64,000 nucleotides of DNA from assembly GCA_001730085.1 (NCBI GenBank), contig MDLB01000108.1, forward strand, positions 25,295-89,294, written 5' to 3'. Shown here piece by piece: positions 9,677-20,947 of this stretch (within the stretch, counting starts at the first letter, position 1; every line of letters starts with the position of its first letter). Source of the DNA: PVC group bacterium (ex Bugula neritina AB1). Lineage in GTDB: Bacteria; GCA-001730085. The notes beneath the pieces are model-generated. The model saw only the letters and a program-made list of their open reading frames with translations, had not been told where the DNA came from and ran no database searches. A program made the position numbers and the translations under genes.

Positions 9677-9750
9677 AGGCCTGTAGCTCCAATTGGCAGA
9701 GCAGCGGACTCCAAATCCGCGTGTTGGGGGTTCGAATCCCTCCAGGCCTG
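9677..9750 (+). tRNA. tRNA-Trp (anticodon CCA)
   Basis: The acceptor arms AGGCCTG and CAGGCCT pair perfectly, the anticodon stem GCGGA/TCCGC encloses CTCCAAA with anticodon CCA, and the T-arm has GGGTTCGAATCCC. The length is 74 with discriminator G. The bases after it (TAA) show that CCA is not encoded. Its place between rpmG and secE is common in many bacterial phyla. Confidence 0.96.
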
Positions 9751-9792
9751 TAAATAAATGATTTTTTGCAATAGGCTTAAGGGGAACTAAAA

Positions 9793-9972
9793 ATGAAATT
9801 AAAGGGATTTCTAGGAGGAATTCAGTCAGAACTTAAGAATTCTACTTGGCCAACAAAGCAGGAAATTAAGGATTCTGCTTGGGCAGTTATAGTTAGTATG
9901 ATTCTTTTGGGCGCTTTTGTAGGTGTTGTGGATTTTATTTTGTCTCGTGGGGTTGCATTGTTAATCCGTTAA
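9793..9972 (+). CDS. secE: Protein translocase subunit SecE
   Basis: This small essential clamp of the SecYEG channel in the inner membrane has 59 residues. It has an amphipathic N-terminal helix with the conserved KNSTWPTKQE motif at about residues 15-24, then a single membrane helix (AVIVSMILLGAFVGVVDFIL). The short one-helix form is usual outside the Enterobacteria. It lies directly before nusG, as in most bacteria. Its partner secY is at 33649-34995. Confidence 0.93.
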   Translation: MKLKGFLGGIQSELKNSTWPTKQEIKDSAWAVIVSMILLGAFVGVVDFILSRGVALLIR

Positions 9973-10004
9973 AAATGATAACGAACCTTTAGGGAAGTTA
10001 ATTG

Positions 10005-10385
10005 ATGAGTAAATCTTGGTATGTTGTTCATACTCAAACAGGATTAGAGCAGAGAGTGAAGCATTATTTGTGGGAACGTGCTCGCTTGGCTGGTGATGAG
10101 ACTATTTTTGAAAAAATTTTTGTTCCAACCGAAAATATATCCGAAGTTAAAGATGGGAAAAGAAAAGTTACTACTCGTAAATTTTTCCCTGGATATGTTT
10201 TGGTTTTAATGGAAATGAGTGATAAAAACTGGTTTATGGTTCGTCAGACACCGGGAGTTACTGGTTTTGTTAGTGCTTCTAAATATCCTGTTCGAGTTTC
10301 AGAAGAGGAAGTTTCTAGAATAATGCAGCAAACAGAAGAGACGAAAGATAAGCTTCAGCCAAAAGTTCTTTTTGAAAAAGATTAA
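10005..10385 (+). CDS. nusG: NusG, NGN domain only (stopped before the KOW domain)
   Basis: NusG binds RNA polymerase and suppresses pausing through its NGN domain, while its C-terminal KOW domain contacts Rho or S10. The first 126 residues are a full NGN domain: SWYVVHTQTGLEQRVKHYL, FFPGYVLVLMEM, WFMVRQTPGVTGFV. The frame then meets TAA at 10383-10385, right after LFEKD in the interdomain linker. The next 49 codons in the same frame encode a well-conserved KOW domain (10386-10535). The ATG at 10005 has AGGGAAG upstream. Either the organism makes a one-domain NusG, or the stop is a recent mutation, a readthrough site or a sequencing error. The stop aligns with a Glu codon of other NusG proteins, so a single GAA to TAA change would explain it. 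Confidence 0.8.
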   Translation: MSKSWYVVHTQTGLEQRVKHYLWERARLAGDETIFEKIFVPTENISEVKDGKRKVTTRKFFPGYVLVLMEMSDKNWFMVRQTPGVTGFVSASKYPVRVSEEEVSRIMQQTEETKDKLQPKVLFEKD

Positions 10386-10535
10386 AAAGTTAAAATTGTT
10401 GAGGGCCCCTTTCTTAGTTTTTCAGGTGTTATTGAAGAAGTTCAGCCCGAAAAAGGCAAACTTAAGGTTATGGTATCGATTTTTGGTCGCTCAACACCTG
10501 TGGAACTTGAATATTGGCAGGTAGAGAAAATATAG
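10386..10535 (+). pseudogene. nusG: Detached KOW domain of nusG, same frame after TAA
   Basis: Directly after the TAA, in the same frame, the codons give [19 protein letters not shown] and later [16 protein letters not shown], ending QVEKI and TAG. This is the conserved KOW domain that contacts Rho and S10 in other bacteria. There is no ATG, GTG or TTG with a binding site at its start; the first ATG lies deep inside the domain. It therefore cannot readily be translated alone, and would be made only by readthrough. The sequence shows no other decay, which points to a very recent change or an artefact. Confidence 0.75.
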
Positions 10536-10545
10536 GAGACGATTC

Positions 10546-10974
10546 ATGGCCGATAAACCTGTAAAAGGATATATTAAGCTTCAGGTGCCTTCTGGACAGG
10601 CAAACCCAGCTCCTCCAGTTGGTCCAGCTCTTGGGCAGCATGGTGTTAACATTATGGAGTTTTGCAAAGCTTTTAATGACGCAACTAAAGATAATGCAGG
10701 GATGATTGTTCCTGTTGTTATAACTGTTTATCAAGATAGAAGTTTTGATTTTGTTGTTAAATCGCCTCCTGCAGCTGTTTTGTTGAAAAAAGCTGTTGGT
10801 TTGGCAAAGGCGTCAGCTGTTCCTAACAGAGATAAAGTTGGAACAGTTACAAGGGCTCAGCTAGAGTCTATTGCCGAAACAAAAATGAAAGATTTGAATG
10901 TTCACACGTTGGACCAAGCTGTTAAAGTTATTATGGGAACAGCAAGAAGCATGGGAATAGAGGTGGAATTGTGA
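10546..10974 (+). CDS. rplK: 50S ribosomal protein L11
   Basis: L11 forms the base of the stalk in the GTPase centre with L10 and L7/L12. The 142-residue protein has the N-terminal domain [20 protein letters not shown] and the rRNA-binding C-terminal domain around [20 protein letters not shown]. The ATG is preceded by AGGAGA. It begins 10 bases after the end of the nusG region and overlaps rplA by 4 bases (GTGA), so the two are translationally coupled. Confidence 0.96.
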   Translation: MADKPVKGYIKLQVPSGQANPAPPVGPALGQHGVNIMEFCKAFNDATKDNAGMIVPVVITVYQDRSFDFVVKSPPAAVLLKKAVGLAKASAVPNRDKVGTVTRAQLESIAETKMKDLNVHTLDQAVKVIMGTARSMGIEVEL

Positions 10975-11651
10975 AAAAAGTAAGTAAGCGCTTAAAGAAA
11001 GCAAGAGAAATGTATGATTCATCTGTTTCTTATAGTCTTCGTGATGCTGTGTCTTTGATCAAAAAACTGCCATTGGCATCTTTTGATGAGACCCTTGACT
11101 TGGCTTTTAAACTTGGTGTTGACGCAAGGCATGCTGATCAAGTTGTAAGAGGGGTTGTTGTTTTACCACATGGTTTAGGACGTTCACAGCGTGTTTTAGT
11201 TTTTGCCAAAGGTGAGAAGGCTCAGGAGGCTCAAAAGGCTGGTGCGGATTATGTCGGAGACCAAGACCTTATAGCTAAAATAGAGTCGGGCTGGTTGGAC
11301 TTTGATTCAGTTGTTGCTGTTCCAGAAATGATGAAAGATATAGCCAAAATAGGTCGTATCCTCGGAACTAAGGGTTTGATGCCTAATCCAAAGGTTGGAA
11401 CTGTGACTCAAAATATTGATCAGACAGTTAAAGAATTAAAGGCTGGTCGATTAAGCTTTAGGGTTAATAAGGCGAATGATATACATGTTCCTGTTGGGAA
11501 AGTTTCCTTTACGGAAGATTGTATTGTTGAGAATGTTGAGGCATTGATTGATGCGGTTGTTAAGGCTAAGCCTTCTGCTGCTAAAGGACAATATCTTCGA
11601 AAGATAAGTCTTTCTTCCACAATGGGTTGTGGTATTAAATTGAATATTTGA
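10971..11651 (+). CDS. rplA: 50S ribosomal protein L1
   Basis: L1 binds 23S rRNA at the mobile L1 stalk and helps release tRNA from the E site; in many bacteria it also represses its own operon. The 226-residue protein has the typical start [13 protein letters not shown], the signature [15 protein letters not shown] and the ending [12 protein letters not shown]. It starts with GTG overlapping the rplK stop codon by 4 bases. No L1-binding leader mimic was identified upstream. Confidence 0.96.
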   Translation: MKKVSKRLKKAREMYDSSVSYSLRDAVSLIKKLPLASFDETLDLAFKLGVDARHADQVVRGVVVLPHGLGRSQRVLVFAKGEKAQEAQKAGADYVGDQDLIAKIESGWLDFDSVVAVPEMMKDIAKIGRILGTKGLMPNPKVGTVTQNIDQTVKELKAGRLSFRVNKANDIHVPVGKVSFTEDCIVENVEALIDAVVKAKPSAAKGQYLRKISLSSTMGCGIKLNI

Positions 11652-11680
11652 CGGTATGTTTTTGTAAGGAGATGACGATC

Positions 11681-12208
11681 GTGCCAGGATTTGTCAACGA
11701 CGAAATAGTCAAGGTTTATCAGAAAAAACTAGAAGGGGCCACGGGTGTTGTTTTGACAGACCTTTGTGGTATGCCTGTTGCGACTAGTGATGAGGTTCGC
11801 TCTGGTTTTTTTAAAGCAGAAGGTTCTTTTTTTGTTGTTAAGAATCGGCTATTAAAAATTGTTTTAAAAAATAAGGGTTTTGAAGGTCTCGATGATGACT
11901 GTAAGGGAATGACGGGAGTTGTTGTTTTAAAGGATGAGCCTGTTGCCGTAGCTAAGGTGGTTCGAGACTTTGAAAAGAACATAGAGCAGTTTAAAATAAA
12001 AAAAGGATATTTAGATGGAAGTCTACTTGATGCTTCAGACGTGAGGGAATTAGCGAAAATTCCTTCGAGAGAAGTATTACTTTCCAGACTTTTGATGTGT
12101 TTGAATTCTCCCGTTTCGGGATTTGTAACTGTTTTGAGTGGCCTTTTAGGTAAAACAGTTAGAGTGTTTGATGCAATTAGAGAAGAAAAAGAAAAAAATG
12201 CGGAATAG
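11681..12208 (+). CDS. rplJ: 50S ribosomal protein L10
   Basis: L10 anchors the L7/L12 dimers to the ribosome. The protein has about 175 residues, with a globular N-terminal domain (GVVLTDLCGMPVATSDEVR, FFVVKNRLLK) and a helical C-terminal tail (KTVRVFDAIREEKEK) that binds L7/L12. I chose the GTG at 11681 because AAGGAG ends 9 bases before it. The ATG at 11672 touches that site and the in-frame TTG at 11648 has none. It is followed 17 bases later by rplL. Confidence 0.92.
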   Translation: MPGFVNDEIVKVYQKKLEGATGVVLTDLCGMPVATSDEVRSGFFKAEGSFFVVKNRLLKIVLKNKGFEGLDDDCKGMTGVVVLKDEPVAVAKVVRDFEKNIEQFKIKKGYLDGSLLDASDVRELAKIPSREVLLSRLLMCLNSPVSGFVTVLSGLLGKTVRVFDAIREEKEKNAE

Positions 12209-12225
12209 CATTTTAGGAGGAAAAA

Positions 12226-12642
12226 ATGTCCGAAGAAACAAATAATGAAATAAAATTAACTCCTGGGATGGAAACTGTTGTTGAGCAGGTTGAAAACATG
12301 ACTGTCCTTGAGTTGTCTAATCTTGTTAAGGTTTTGGAAGAAAAATTTGGCGTTAGTGCCGCAGCACCTGTTGCTGTTGCAGCTGCACCAGGTGGAGGTT
12401 CCGAGGGTGGAGAAGCTGCAGCTGCAGAGAAAACATCTTTTGATGTTATTTTAACATCTTTTGGATCTGGAAAAATTGGAGTTATTAAAGAAGTTCGTGG
12501 TTTAACAGGCTTGGGGCTTAAAGAGGCTAAGGAACTCGTTGATGGTGTTCCTTCACCTTTAAAAGAAGGTGTTTCAAAAGAGGAAGCTGAAAAAATTAAA
12601 GCTGCAATGGAAGGCGCAGGCGCTGCTGTTGAAGTTAAATAA
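12226..12642 (+). CDS. rplL: 50S ribosomal protein L7/L12
   Basis: This stalk protein recruits translation GTPases. The 138 residues comprise an N-terminal dimer domain ([19 protein letters not shown]), an Ala/Gly-rich hinge ([11 protein letters not shown]) and the factor-binding C-terminal domain with [20 protein letters not shown]. It is about 15 residues longer than the E. coli protein because of extra N-terminal residues ([15 protein letters not shown]). AGGAGG precedes the ATG. A stem-loop follows before rpoB. Confidence 0.96.
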   Translation: MSEETNNEIKLTPGMETVVEQVENMTVLELSNLVKVLEEKFGVSAAAPVAVAAAPGGGSEGGEAAAAEKTSFDVILTSFGSGKIGVIKEVRGLTGLGLKEAKELVDGVPSPLKEGVSKEEAEKIKAAMEGAGAAVEVK

Positions 12643-12667
12643 GCTTTCATAATATTTTGGTTTTAGA

Positions 12668-12715
12668 AAATCCGCTAGAGGAAGATTTCCCTCTATGCGG
12701 ATTTCTACCTTTTTA
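12668..12715 (+). terminator. Stem-loop between rplL and rpoB (attenuator-like)
   Basis: AAATCCGC pairs with GCGGATTT, and TAGAGG pairs with CCTCTA inside it after a one-base bulge, giving about 14 base pairs over 12668-12704, followed by a T-rich run (CTACCTTTTTATTAATTT). Many bacteria have a partial terminator or processing site at this place that lowers rpoBC expression relative to the ribosomal proteins. Partial rather than full termination is inferred, since rpoB has no other obvious promoter. Confidence 0.65.
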
Positions 12716-12745
12716 TTAATTTGTAAAAGCCTGTAGGAGATTTGA

Positions 12746-15700
12746 ATGAGCATAGAAAAAGCTGAAAATATTCGTTCTTATGCGAAGTTGGTTGACAAAG
12801 TAAATATTCCATTTTTATTGCATACGCAAATGGCTTCTTATGACCATTTTCTTAAAAAAGGTATCAAAGAAGTTTTTAAAGAAGTATTTCCCATTGAAAG
12901 CTATGATGAAAACTTTGTTTTGCAATTTGTTAAATATCGCTTTGATGCTCCCAAATATGACATTGAGGAATGTCGTAGAAGAGGGTTAACATATGCCTCT
13001 GCTCTTAAGGTTCTTCTAAGTTTAAAATGCCAAGGTGATGATGTTCGAGAACAAGAAATATATCTTGGAGATATACCTCTTATAACAAATACAGGTGGAT
13101 TTGTCATTAATGGTGCCGAGAGAGTTGTTGTTAGTCAGTTGCAACGTTCTCCAGGAGTGTTTTTTGAAAAAAAGACACAGCCTAATGAGAAAAGAGTTTT
13201 TTCTTCCAAAATTATACCTTATAGAGGTGCTTGGATAGAATTTGAATTTGATGAAAATGACACTCTTTACATTTATATTGATCGTCGTCGTAAAATGATT
13301 GGGACAACTTTTTTTAGAGCCTTAGGATATGCTACAGATAAAGATATTTTAGAGCTTTTTTACGAAACAGAAGTTATTGATATTTCAAAACTTACGGACT
13401 TGTCAAACCTTGTTGGTCGCCGTCTTTTAGAGCCTATTGCTGATCCTAATACTGGAGAAGTTTATATAGAGACATTGGAGCCTATTCGTTCTGAACAAGC
13501 CAAAGCTTTAGTTAAAGCAGGTATAAAAGAACTCTCTTTACTCTGTACAGATGGTGATTCTTCTATTATTACAACTTTGCAAAAAGATACAAAAAAGACA
13601 GTTGATGATGCGTTGATAGATATTTTTCGTCGCATGAGACCAGGTGACCCATCTACTGTTGAAAATTCAAAAGGATTGCTTCAGAGATTGTTTTTCGATC
13701 CGAAGAGATATGACTTGGCTAAAGTGGGTCGTTTTAAACTTAACAAGAAATTAGACTTAGATGTTCCTGAAACTCAGACAATTTTGAGAAAACAAGATAT
13801 TGTTGAGGTTGTTAAGTATTTAATAAAGGTTAAAAATGGACAAGGAGCCTTTGATGATATAGATCATTTGGGAAATCGTCGTGTTATAACTGTTGGAGAA
13901 CTTGTTCAGAATCAATTAAGAATTGGTCTTGTTAGATTAGAGCGTTCAGTTAGAGAAAGAATGTCTTTGCAAGATGCTGAAAGAATGCTTCCTCATAACC
14001 TTATTAATTCAAAAATGGTTTCTGCGACGGTTAAAGACTTTTTTCAAAGAAGCCAATTGTCTCAGTTTATGGATCAGGTTAATCCGCTTGCTGAATTGAC
14101 ACACAAGAGACGTTTGAGTGCCTTGGGACCTGGAGGTTTAAGTAGAGAGCGTGCAGGTTTTGAAGTGCGAGATGTTCATCATTCTCATTATGGGCGTATA
14201 TGTCCTATTGAAACTCCTGAAGGACCTAATATTGGGCTTATTTCTTCTCTCGGTACTTATGCTAGGGTTGATCAATATGGTTTTATTGAGACACCTTACT
14301 TTAAAGTGGTTGATGGTCAAGTGACAAAAGAGTTGGAATACTTATCTGCAGATAGAGAAGATAAGTATGTTGTTGCGCAGGCGAGTACACCTATTGACGA
14401 AAATGGTTACTTTGTTGAAAAAGAAGTTTCTTGTCGATCTCTAGATAATTATCCTATTGTTCCTGCTAAAAAAGTTGACTATATGGATGTTTCGCCTAAA
14501 CAGCTTGTTTCTCTTGGAACATCTTTGATTCCTTTTTTAGAGCATGATGATGCGAATAGAGCTTTGATGGGATCGAACATGCAACGACAAGCTGTTCCTC
14601 TTTTGGCAACAGATGAACCTTGTGTTGCGACAGGGATGGAAGCTAAAGCCGCTATCGACTCTGGTGCAGTTATTGTTGCTAAATATTCTGGTAAAGTTGT
14701 AAAAGTTGATGCCAGTGAGATTGTTGTTTCAACGAAAATGTGTGACTATGTCTATAATCTTAGAAAATTTCAGAGGTCTAATGCCGGTACATGTATAAAT
14801 CAGAGACCATTGGTGAAGTTAGGGGATAAGGTCAAAAAAGGTGATGTTTTGGCTGATGGTCCTGCCACCGAGAATGGTCGTTTGGCTTTGGGTCGAAATA
14901 TTCTAGTTGCCTTCATGTCTTGGGGTGGATATAACTTTGAAGATGCTATTTTGGTGAATGAAAATCTCGTAAAAAATGATGTCTATACCTCTGTCCATAT
15001 CGAAGAGTTTTCTGTTGAAGCTAGAGATACGAAGCTTGGAGAAGAGGAAATAACCAGTGATATACCAAGTGTGAATGAGGATGCTTTACGTAATTTAGAT
15101 AAAGATGGTGTTGTTCGTGTTGGTGCGGAAGTTTTCCCCGGAGACATGTTGGTTGGGAAGGTTACTCCTAAAACAGAGACGGAGTTAACCCCTGAAGAAA
15201 AACTACTGAGAGCTATCTTTGGAGAGAAAGCTAGTGAAGTTAGAGATGCTTCTTTAACTGTTCCTTCAGGTGTTGAAGGGATTGTTTTAAATACAAAAGT
15301 TTTTTCTAGAAAAGAGAAGGATCTTTCACCAGATCAGCGAGCAGAAGAAAAAGATGCTGCTGATCGGATTGCCAAAGAATATGATCAATCTATTGAAGAA
15401 GTTAAACAGTTTCTGCTTGATAGGTTGGAGGATCTTATTCTTGATCAAAAGCTTGCTGAAAACTTTTCTGATAAAGATAAAAATGTTTTGATTAAAGCGA
15501 ATAAACCTTTGACTAAAAAAGATCTTGTACATTTTTTAGATTCAGATATTTCTGAGGTCGCTTTTAAAGATGATCAAAACTTGACAAGTAGTTTTCATAT
15601 TTTGATGGCGATACAAAAGCAAAGATTGGAAGAACTCCGGACACAAAAAGAGAGAGAAGTTGGTCGATTTTTTAGAGGGGATGAATTGCCCCCAGGAGTT

Positions 15701-16495
15701 ATAAAGGTTGTTAAAGTTTATGTTGCTTGTACAAGGCGTTTGTCTGTAGGTGATAAAATGGCTGGTCGACATGGGAATAAAGGTGTTGTTGCTAAAATTC
15801 TTCCAGAAGAAGAAATGCCATTTCTTTCAGATGGAACCCCTGTTGATATTATATTAAATCCCTTAGGTGTACCTTCTCGAATGAATTTAGGTCAAATCTT
15901 AGAAACACACTTAGGGTTTGCTGCTAAAAACTTAGGAGTCATCGCTCAAACTCCTATTTTTGACAGTGCCACTGAAGAAAATATTCGAGCTTTGTTGAGA
16001 GAGGCTAGGGATACTTTTCCTGATAAAGACTATATTGATGAAACAGGAAGCTCGTATCTTTATGATGGTAGAACCGGAGAGCGTTTTTCTCAAAAAGTTA
16101 CTGTTGGGTATATGTATATGTTGAAATTGGCACACCTTGTGGATGATAAGATTCATGCTAGGTCTATTGGGCCCTACTCCTTGGTTACACAGCAACCTTT
16201 GGGTGGAAAGGCTCAATTTGGTGGTCAAAGATTTGGAGAAATGGAAGTGTGGGCTTTGGAAGCTTATGGTGCAGCATATGTTCTTCAAGAAATGTTAACT
16301 GTAAAAAGTGATGATGTTTTTGGGCGAGCTAAAATGTATGAATCTATTGTTAAAGGTGAAAATATTTTGAAATGTGGAACACCAGAATCATTCAATGTTC
16401 TTATAAAAGAATTGCAAAGTTTGGCTTTAGATGCTCGTGCGGCCCATCTGGAACAAGTGACCACTTTGGAAGAAAAAGGAGAGTCAAATGAGTAG
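12746..16495 (+). CDS. rpoB: DNA-directed RNA polymerase subunit beta
   Basis: The 1249-residue beta subunit forms half of the active cleft. The rifampicin region reads [20 protein letters not shown], with the key Asp, His and Ser residues of sensitive enzymes intact. Also seen are [17 protein letters not shown], the [13 protein letters not shown] motif, [10 protein letters not shown] and the C-terminal [20 protein letters not shown]. It is shorter than the 1342-residue E. coli protein because it lacks lineage-specific inserts. The ATG follows a GGAGA-type site. Its last 8 bases overlap rpoC. Confidence 0.98.
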   Translation: MSIEKAENIRSYAKLVDKVNIPFLLHTQMASYDHFLKKGIKEVFKEVFPIESYDENFVLQFVKYRFDAPKYDIEECRRRGLTYASALKVLLSLKCQGDDVREQEIYLGDIPLITNTGGFVINGAERVVVSQLQRSPGVFFEKKTQPNEKRVFSSKIIPYRGAWIEFEFDENDTLYIYIDRRRKMIGTTFFRALGYATDKDILELFYETEVIDISKLTDLSNLVGRRLLEPIADPNTGEVYIETLEPIRSEQAKALVKAGIKELSLLCTDGDSSIITTLQKDTKKTVDDALIDIFRRMRPGDPSTVENSKGLLQRLFFDPKRYDLAKVGRFKLNKKLDLDVPETQTILRKQDIVEVVKYLIKVKNGQGAFDDIDHLGNRRVITVGELVQNQLRIGLVRLERSVRERMSLQDAERMLPHNLINSKMVSATVKDFFQRSQLSQFMDQVNPLAELTHKRRLSALGPGGLSRERAGFEVRDVHHSHYGRICPIETPEGPNIGLISSLGTYARVDQYGFIETPYFKVVDGQVTKELEYLSADREDKYVVAQASTPIDENGYFVEKEVSCRSLDNYPIVPAKKVDYMDVSPKQLVSLGTSLIPFLEHDDANRALMGSNMQRQAVPLLATDEPCVATGMEAKAAIDSGAVIVAKYSGKVVKVDASEIVVSTKMCDYVYNLRKFQRSNAGTCINQRPLVKLGDKVKKGDVLADGPATENGRLALGRNILVAFMSWGGYNFEDAILVNENLVKNDVYTSVHIEEFSVEARDTKLGEEEITSDIPSVNEDALRNLDKDGVVRVGAEVFPGDMLVGKVTPKTETELTPEEKLLRAIFGEKASEVRDASLTVPSGVEGIVLNTKVFSRKEKDLSPDQRAEEKDAADRIAKEYDQSIEEVKQFLLDRLEDLILDQKLAENFSDKDKNVLIKANKPLTKKDLVHFLDSDISEVAFKDDQNLTSSFHILMAIQKQRLEELRTQKEREVGRFFRGDELPPGVIKVVKVYVACTRRLSVGDKMAGRHGNKGVVAKILPEEEMPFLSDGTPVDIILNPLGVPSRMNLGQILETHLGFAAKNLGVIAQTPIFDSATEENIRALLREARDTFPDKDYIDETGSSYLYDGRTGERFSQKVTVGYMYMLKLAHLVDDKIHARSIGPYSLVTQQPLGGKAQFGGQRFGEMEVWALEAYGAAYVLQEMLTVKSDDVFGRAKMYESIVKGENILKCGTPESFNVLIKELQSLALDARAAHLEQVTTLEEKGESNE

Positions 16496-19400
16496 CAAGA
16501 ATGTTAATACTTTTGATTGTGTAACAATTGGTTTGGCGTCTCCTGAAAAGATCTTAGACTGGTCTTATGGGGAGGTAAAGAAAACAGAAACAATTAACTA
16601 TAGGACATTTCGTACAGAAAGAGATGGCTTATTTTGTGAAAAAATCTTTGGTCCAAGCAAGGATTGGGAATGTTTCTGTGGAAAATATAAAAGAATTAAA
16701 CACAAAGGTGTTGTTTGTAGTCGCTGTGAAGTTGAAGTGACTTTGTCAAAAGTTCGACGAGAGAGAATGGGACATATAAAACTTGTTTCTCCTGTTGTTC
16801 ACGTCTGGTTTTTTAAGACACCTCCTAGCCGTTTAGGTACCTTATTGGAAATGTCTTTAAGGTCTTTGGAAAGAGTTATCTATTTTGAAGAAAGAATTGT
16901 TTTAGATCCAGGTGAAACTCCTTTGGAAGAAAAGCAATTGCTTTCAGAAGTAGAATATCAAGATTTTCGTAACAGATACGGGAATGCTTTTAAGGTTGGT
17001 ATAGGTGCAGAAGCTATTGGAGAGCTTTTGAAGAAAGTTGATTTAGCTGCAATGTGCGTTAAATTGCGAGATGCTATTGAAAAAACAAACTCTAAGCAAG
17101 TTAAGATAAAAATTGCTAAGAGCTTAGAAGTCGTAGAGTCATTTAGAATGTCTAGTAATAAACCTGAGTGGATGTTGATGGATTTGGTTCCAGTTATTCC
17201 TCCTGACTTGAGACCATTGGTTCCCTTAGATGGTGGTCGTTTCGCTAGTTCAGATCTTAATGATCTTTACAGAAGAGTTATAAATCGTAATAACCGCTTG
17301 AAAAGATTGCTATATCTTAAAGCTCCTGAGGTTATTCTTAATAATGAAAAAAGAATGTTACAAGAAGCTGTTGATGCACTTTTTGATAATGGTAAACATG
17401 GTAGACCTGTTCTTGGAGCTGGAAATCGCCCATTAAAGTCCTTGAGTGATATGTTAAAAGGTAAGCAAGGTCGTTTCCGTCAAAACCTTTTAGGGAAGCG
17501 AGTTGACTATTCTGGAAGATCGGTTGTAGTTGTTGGCCCAGAGTTAAAACTAGATCAATGTGGGGTCCCAAAGAAAATGGCTTTGGAGCTTTTTGAACCT
17601 TTTATTATCCGTCGACTGCGAGAGAAAGGCTTTGTCCATACGATCAAATCAGCGCGAAAGATGCTTGATTGTGTTCATCCAGAAGTTTGGGATATTCTAG
17701 AAGAAGTTATTAAGGAGCACCCTGTTATGTTGAACAGAGCTCCGACACTTCACCGCTTGGGGATTCAGGCTTTTGAACCTGTTTTAGTCGAAGGGAAAGC
17801 TATTAAGGTTCACCCTCTTGTTTGTACAGCTTTTAATGCAGATTTTGATGGGGATCAAATGGCTATTCATGTGCCTCTATCTTTAGAAGCTCAAATGGAA
17901 TGTCGTGTTCTGATGTTGTCAAAAAATAATATTTTTGCTCCTTCTAATGGACATCCCATAACAACTCCTACACAGGATATGGTTTTAGGTATTTATTATC
18001 TGACCAAGGATAGATCTGGTTTGATTGGAGAAGGTTTGAGCTTTCGTAATTCGAGTGAGGTTCTTTTAGCAAAAGAAGAGAAAGCTGTTGAATTACATAC
18101 TAAAATCAAAATCCTGCATAAAGGAAAATTGCTTGATACTACGGTTGGACGGACCATCTTGCAGGACATTTTGCCAGAAGAAATGGACTTTATTGATCAT
18201 ACGGTTGATAAAAAAAGATTGAGTGGTTTGATCAATGACTGTTATAAGCGTTGTGGACATGATCGAACTGTTCAGCTTTTAGATGATTTGAAAGAAGTTG
18301 GTTTTGAGCAGGCAACATTAGCTGGTGTTTCTATATCTATTGAAAATATTAAGATACCGAATGAAAAGATTGATTATCTAGATGCTGCTCATAAAGAAAC
18401 TCAAGGCTTAAGAGCTCAGTATCAGCAGGGTTTGATAACTAATGCTGAGAGGCATAATAAAGTTATCGATATTTGGACAGAAACGACTGAAAATGTTGCT
18501 AACACTATGTTCGAAACGATTAAAGAAGATAAACAAGAAGGTATTCCTCTGAACTCTGTTTATATAATGGCTGATTCAGGAGCTAGAGGTAGTAAGGCTC
18601 AGATTCGTCAGTTGGCTGGAATGAGAGGCTTGATGGCGAAACCTTCTGGAGAAATTATTGAGTTTCCAATAACATCGAACTTTCGTGAAGGTTTAACCGT
18701 TTTGGAATACTTTATTTCAACACACGGTGCACGAAAAGGTTTGGCAGATACAGCTCTTAAAACAGCCGACTCTGGTTATTTGACTCGTAGGCTTGTTGAT
18801 GCTGCTCAAGATGTTATTGTTAAAGAACAGGACTGTAAAACTTTAAATGGGATTCTTATGGATGCTATCGTTGAAGGAGAGAATGTTGTTGTTCCTCTAA
18901 AAGATCGTATTGTTGGAAGGATAGCCCTAGATAATATTGTTGATGTTGTTTCTGATAAGAAAATCGTATCAGTTGGAGATATTATTACAGAAGAAATTGC
19001 CGATAAAATTGAAGAGATGGGGATAGAGCGTATTAAGATACGTTCAGTTCTTACGTGCGAAATGTATCATGGTATTTGTGCGAAGTGTTATGGGAAAGAC
19101 TTGGCAAGAGGGTACTTGGTTGAACAGGGGACAGCCGTCGGAGTTATTGCGGCCCAGTCGATTGGAGAACCAGGGACACAGCTAACCATGCGTACTTTTC
19201 ACATTGGAGGTGCTGCAAGTAGAATTGTTGAAGAGTCTGAAATCAAGTCAAATAAAAAGGGTTCTATAAAGTACCATAACCTTCGAACAGTAGTTAACAA
19301 AGATAAAAAAATAGTTGTTTTGAACCGGAATGCAGAAGTTACCATTTCTGATGATGAGAGTCGGGTTCTGCAACGTCATTTGATTCCTGCTGGTGCTTTT

Positions 19401-20519
19401 TTACACTTTTCAGAGGGCGACCAAATAGAAAGAGGTGATATTTTAGCAGAATGGGATTCTCATTCATTGCCGATGGTGACCGAGGTTGCTGGAAAAATTC
19501 GATTCGAAGATATTATTAAAGATGTTACTATGCATATGGAGAAAGATCCAGTTACAGGTGTTGTTGAAATCGTTATTCTTGAGCATCGAGAAGATTTATA
19601 TCCTCAAATTTTTGTTGAAAGTGATGAAGGTGAATCTCTAGGGGTATATAGTATCCCTGCAGGAGCTCATATTTTAGTGAAGGATGGGGATATGGTTCAA
19701 GCTGGTGATATTTTGGCGAAAACAACAAGGCAGGCTTCCCGTACGCGAGATATTACTGGGGGGCTCCCTCGAGTTGCAGAGCTATTTGAGGCGCGGAAAC
19801 CTAAAAATCCAGCTATTATAGCGGAGATTTCTGGAACTGTTGACTTTGCTGGATATGCTAAGGGTATGCGTAAGATCATAGTTAATGGTGAAACAGGAAC
19901 ACAAAAAGAATATCTTATTCCTTACAGTAAACACTTGTTAGTTTATAAAGGTGATCATATTCACGCGGGAGAGCCTTTGACAGATGGCCCTATTGCTCCT
20001 CACGATATTCTTAGGGTTAGAGGTGATAGAGCGTTACAAGACTACCTTGTTAATGAAATACAAGAGGTTTATCGTCTTCAGGGTGTTACCATTAATGATA
20101 AACATATTGAGGTGATTGTGCGTCAAATGTTAAAGAAAGTTCGTATAGAGGACTCAGGAGATACCTCTCTTCTTGTTGGAGCTCATGCTGATAAAATGAA
20201 GTTTAAACAAGAAAATGAGAAAGCTATTGAAGCTGGAAAAAGACCTGCTCGTGCTGAACAAATTTTACTGGGGATCACAAAAACTTCTTTGAATACTGAA
20301 AGTTTTATTTCTGCAGCTTCTTTTCAAGAAACAACAAAAGTCTTGACACGTGCTGCAGCTGCGGGACAAGTCGATCAATTGATTGGTTTGAAAGAGAATG
20401 TGATTATGGGACATTTGGTTCCAGCTGGAACAGGTTATAAAACGGTGGAAGTTCATCAATCTCTTTTTCCTTCTTCGGATAAGTTGAAGGAAGATAAAGA
20501 AAGTGATAAATTATCCTAA
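16488..20519 (+). CDS. rpoC: DNA-directed RNA polymerase subunit beta'
   Basis: The 1343-residue beta' subunit carries the catalytic magnesium site NADFDGDQ at about residue 450. The N-terminal zinc ribbon has Cys62, 64, 77 and 80 ([14 protein letters not shown]), and a second cysteine set is in [18 protein letters not shown]. The trigger-loop and bridge-helix region contains [19 protein letters not shown], and later comes [20 protein letters not shown]. It overlaps rpoB by 8 bases and is followed 30 bases later by rpsL, so the rif and str operons are joined. Confidence 0.98.
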   Translation: MSSKNVNTFDCVTIGLASPEKILDWSYGEVKKTETINYRTFRTERDGLFCEKIFGPSKDWECFCGKYKRIKHKGVVCSRCEVEVTLSKVRRERMGHIKLVSPVVHVWFFKTPPSRLGTLLEMSLRSLERVIYFEERIVLDPGETPLEEKQLLSEVEYQDFRNRYGNAFKVGIGAEAIGELLKKVDLAAMCVKLRDAIEKTNSKQVKIKIAKSLEVVESFRMSSNKPEWMLMDLVPVIPPDLRPLVPLDGGRFASSDLNDLYRRVINRNNRLKRLLYLKAPEVILNNEKRMLQEAVDALFDNGKHGRPVLGAGNRPLKSLSDMLKGKQGRFRQNLLGKRVDYSGRSVVVVGPELKLDQCGVPKKMALELFEPFIIRRLREKGFVHTIKSARKMLDCVHPEVWDILEEVIKEHPVMLNRAPTLHRLGIQAFEPVLVEGKAIKVHPLVCTAFNADFDGDQMAIHVPLSLEAQMECRVLMLSKNNIFAPSNGHPITTPTQDMVLGIYYLTKDRSGLIGEGLSFRNSSEVLLAKEEKAVELHTKIKILHKGKLLDTTVGRTILQDILPEEMDFIDHTVDKKRLSGLINDCYKRCGHDRTVQLLDDLKEVGFEQATLAGVSISIENIKIPNEKIDYLDAAHKETQGLRAQYQQGLITNAERHNKVIDIWTETTENVANTMFETIKEDKQEGIPLNSVYIMADSGARGSKAQIRQLAGMRGLMAKPSGEIIEFPITSNFREGLTVLEYFISTHGARKGLADTALKTADSGYLTRRLVDAAQDVIVKEQDCKTLNGILMDAIVEGENVVVPLKDRIVGRIALDNIVDVVSDKKIVSVGDIITEEIADKIEEMGIERIKIRSVLTCEMYHGICAKCYGKDLARGYLVEQGTAVGVIAAQSIGEPGTQLTMRTFHIGGAASRIVEESEIKSNKKGSIKYHNLRTVVNKDKKIVVLNRNAEVTISDDESRVLQRHLIPAGAFLHFSEGDQIERGDILAEWDSHSLPMVTEVAGKIRFEDIIKDVTMHMEKDPVTGVVEIVILEHREDLYPQIFVESDEGESLGVYSIPAGAHILVKDGDMVQAGDILAKTTRQASRTRDITGGLPRVAELFEARKPKNPAIIAEISGTVDFAGYAKGMRKIIVNGETGTQKEYLIPYSKHLLVYKGDHIHAGEPLTDGPIAPHDILRVRGDRALQDYLVNEIQEVYRLQGVTINDKHIEVIVRQMLKKVRIEDSGDTSLLVGAHADKMKFKQENEKAIEAGKRPARAEQILLGITKTSLNTESFISAASFQETTKVLTRAAAAGQVDQLIGLKENVIMGHLVPAGTGYKTVEVHQSLFPSSDKLKEDKESDKLS

Positions 20520-20549
20520 AAAAGTTTGACAATAAGAAAGGGGTATCAT

Positions 20550-20921
20550 ATGCCTACAATTAACCAACTGGTTCGCAAGGGAAGAAAAAGAACCTTTACT
20601 AAAAAGAAGTCACCAGCTTTGGAAGGGTGTGCCTTTAAAAGGGGAGTTTGTTTGCAAGTTAAAACAGCGACACCGAAAAAGCCTAACTCGGCATTGAGAA
20701 AAATAGCTAGGGTAAGAATCTCTAATGGAATGGAAGTTACAGCTTATATTCCAGGTGAAGGTCATAATTTGCAAGAACACTCAATTGTTTTATTGAAGGG
20801 TGGTCGTCGTTTGGATTTACCAGGTGTTAGATATATTGTTGTGAGGGGAGCTTTAGATACAGCCGGTGTGACGGATAGGAAGACGAGCCGTTCTTTGTAT
20901 GGTTTGAAGAAACCCAAGTAA
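20550..20921 (+). CDS. rpsL: 30S ribosomal protein S12 (Leu at position 88)
   Basis: S12 lines the decoding centre. The 123-residue protein has the standard start [14 protein letters not shown] and the conserved [11 protein letters not shown] with both decoding-site lysines. The second streptomycin loop, usually GGRVKDLPGVRY, here reads [12 protein letters not shown], so Lys88 (E. coli numbering with Met) is Leu and Val87 is Arg. Asp89, the residue methylthiolated by RimO, is kept. Changes of Lys88 confer streptomycin resistance in other bacteria, so low drug sensitivity is inferred. The ATG at 20550 follows AAAGGGG; an upstream TTG at 20526 is not conserved. rpsG follows. Confidence 0.96.
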   Translation: MPTINQLVRKGRKRTFTKKKSPALEGCAFKRGVCLQVKTATPKKPNSALRKIARVRISNGMEVTAYIPGEGHNLQEHSIVLLKGGRRLDLPGVRYIVVRGALDTAGVTDRKTSRSLYGLKKPK

Positions 20922-20947
20922 AAATTATTATAGGAGATTAGTCGTAT

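Noticed and set aside
10383-10385. Reassigned TAA codon as an explanation for the split nusG
   Set aside because: Many intact genes here, such as rfbB, rfbD, rpoC and gapA, end correctly with TAA, so a general code change is not supported.
12213-12650. Long minus-strand open frame across rplL
   Set aside because: It is a shadow of the Ala-rich rplL gene, which is clearly coding on the plus strand.
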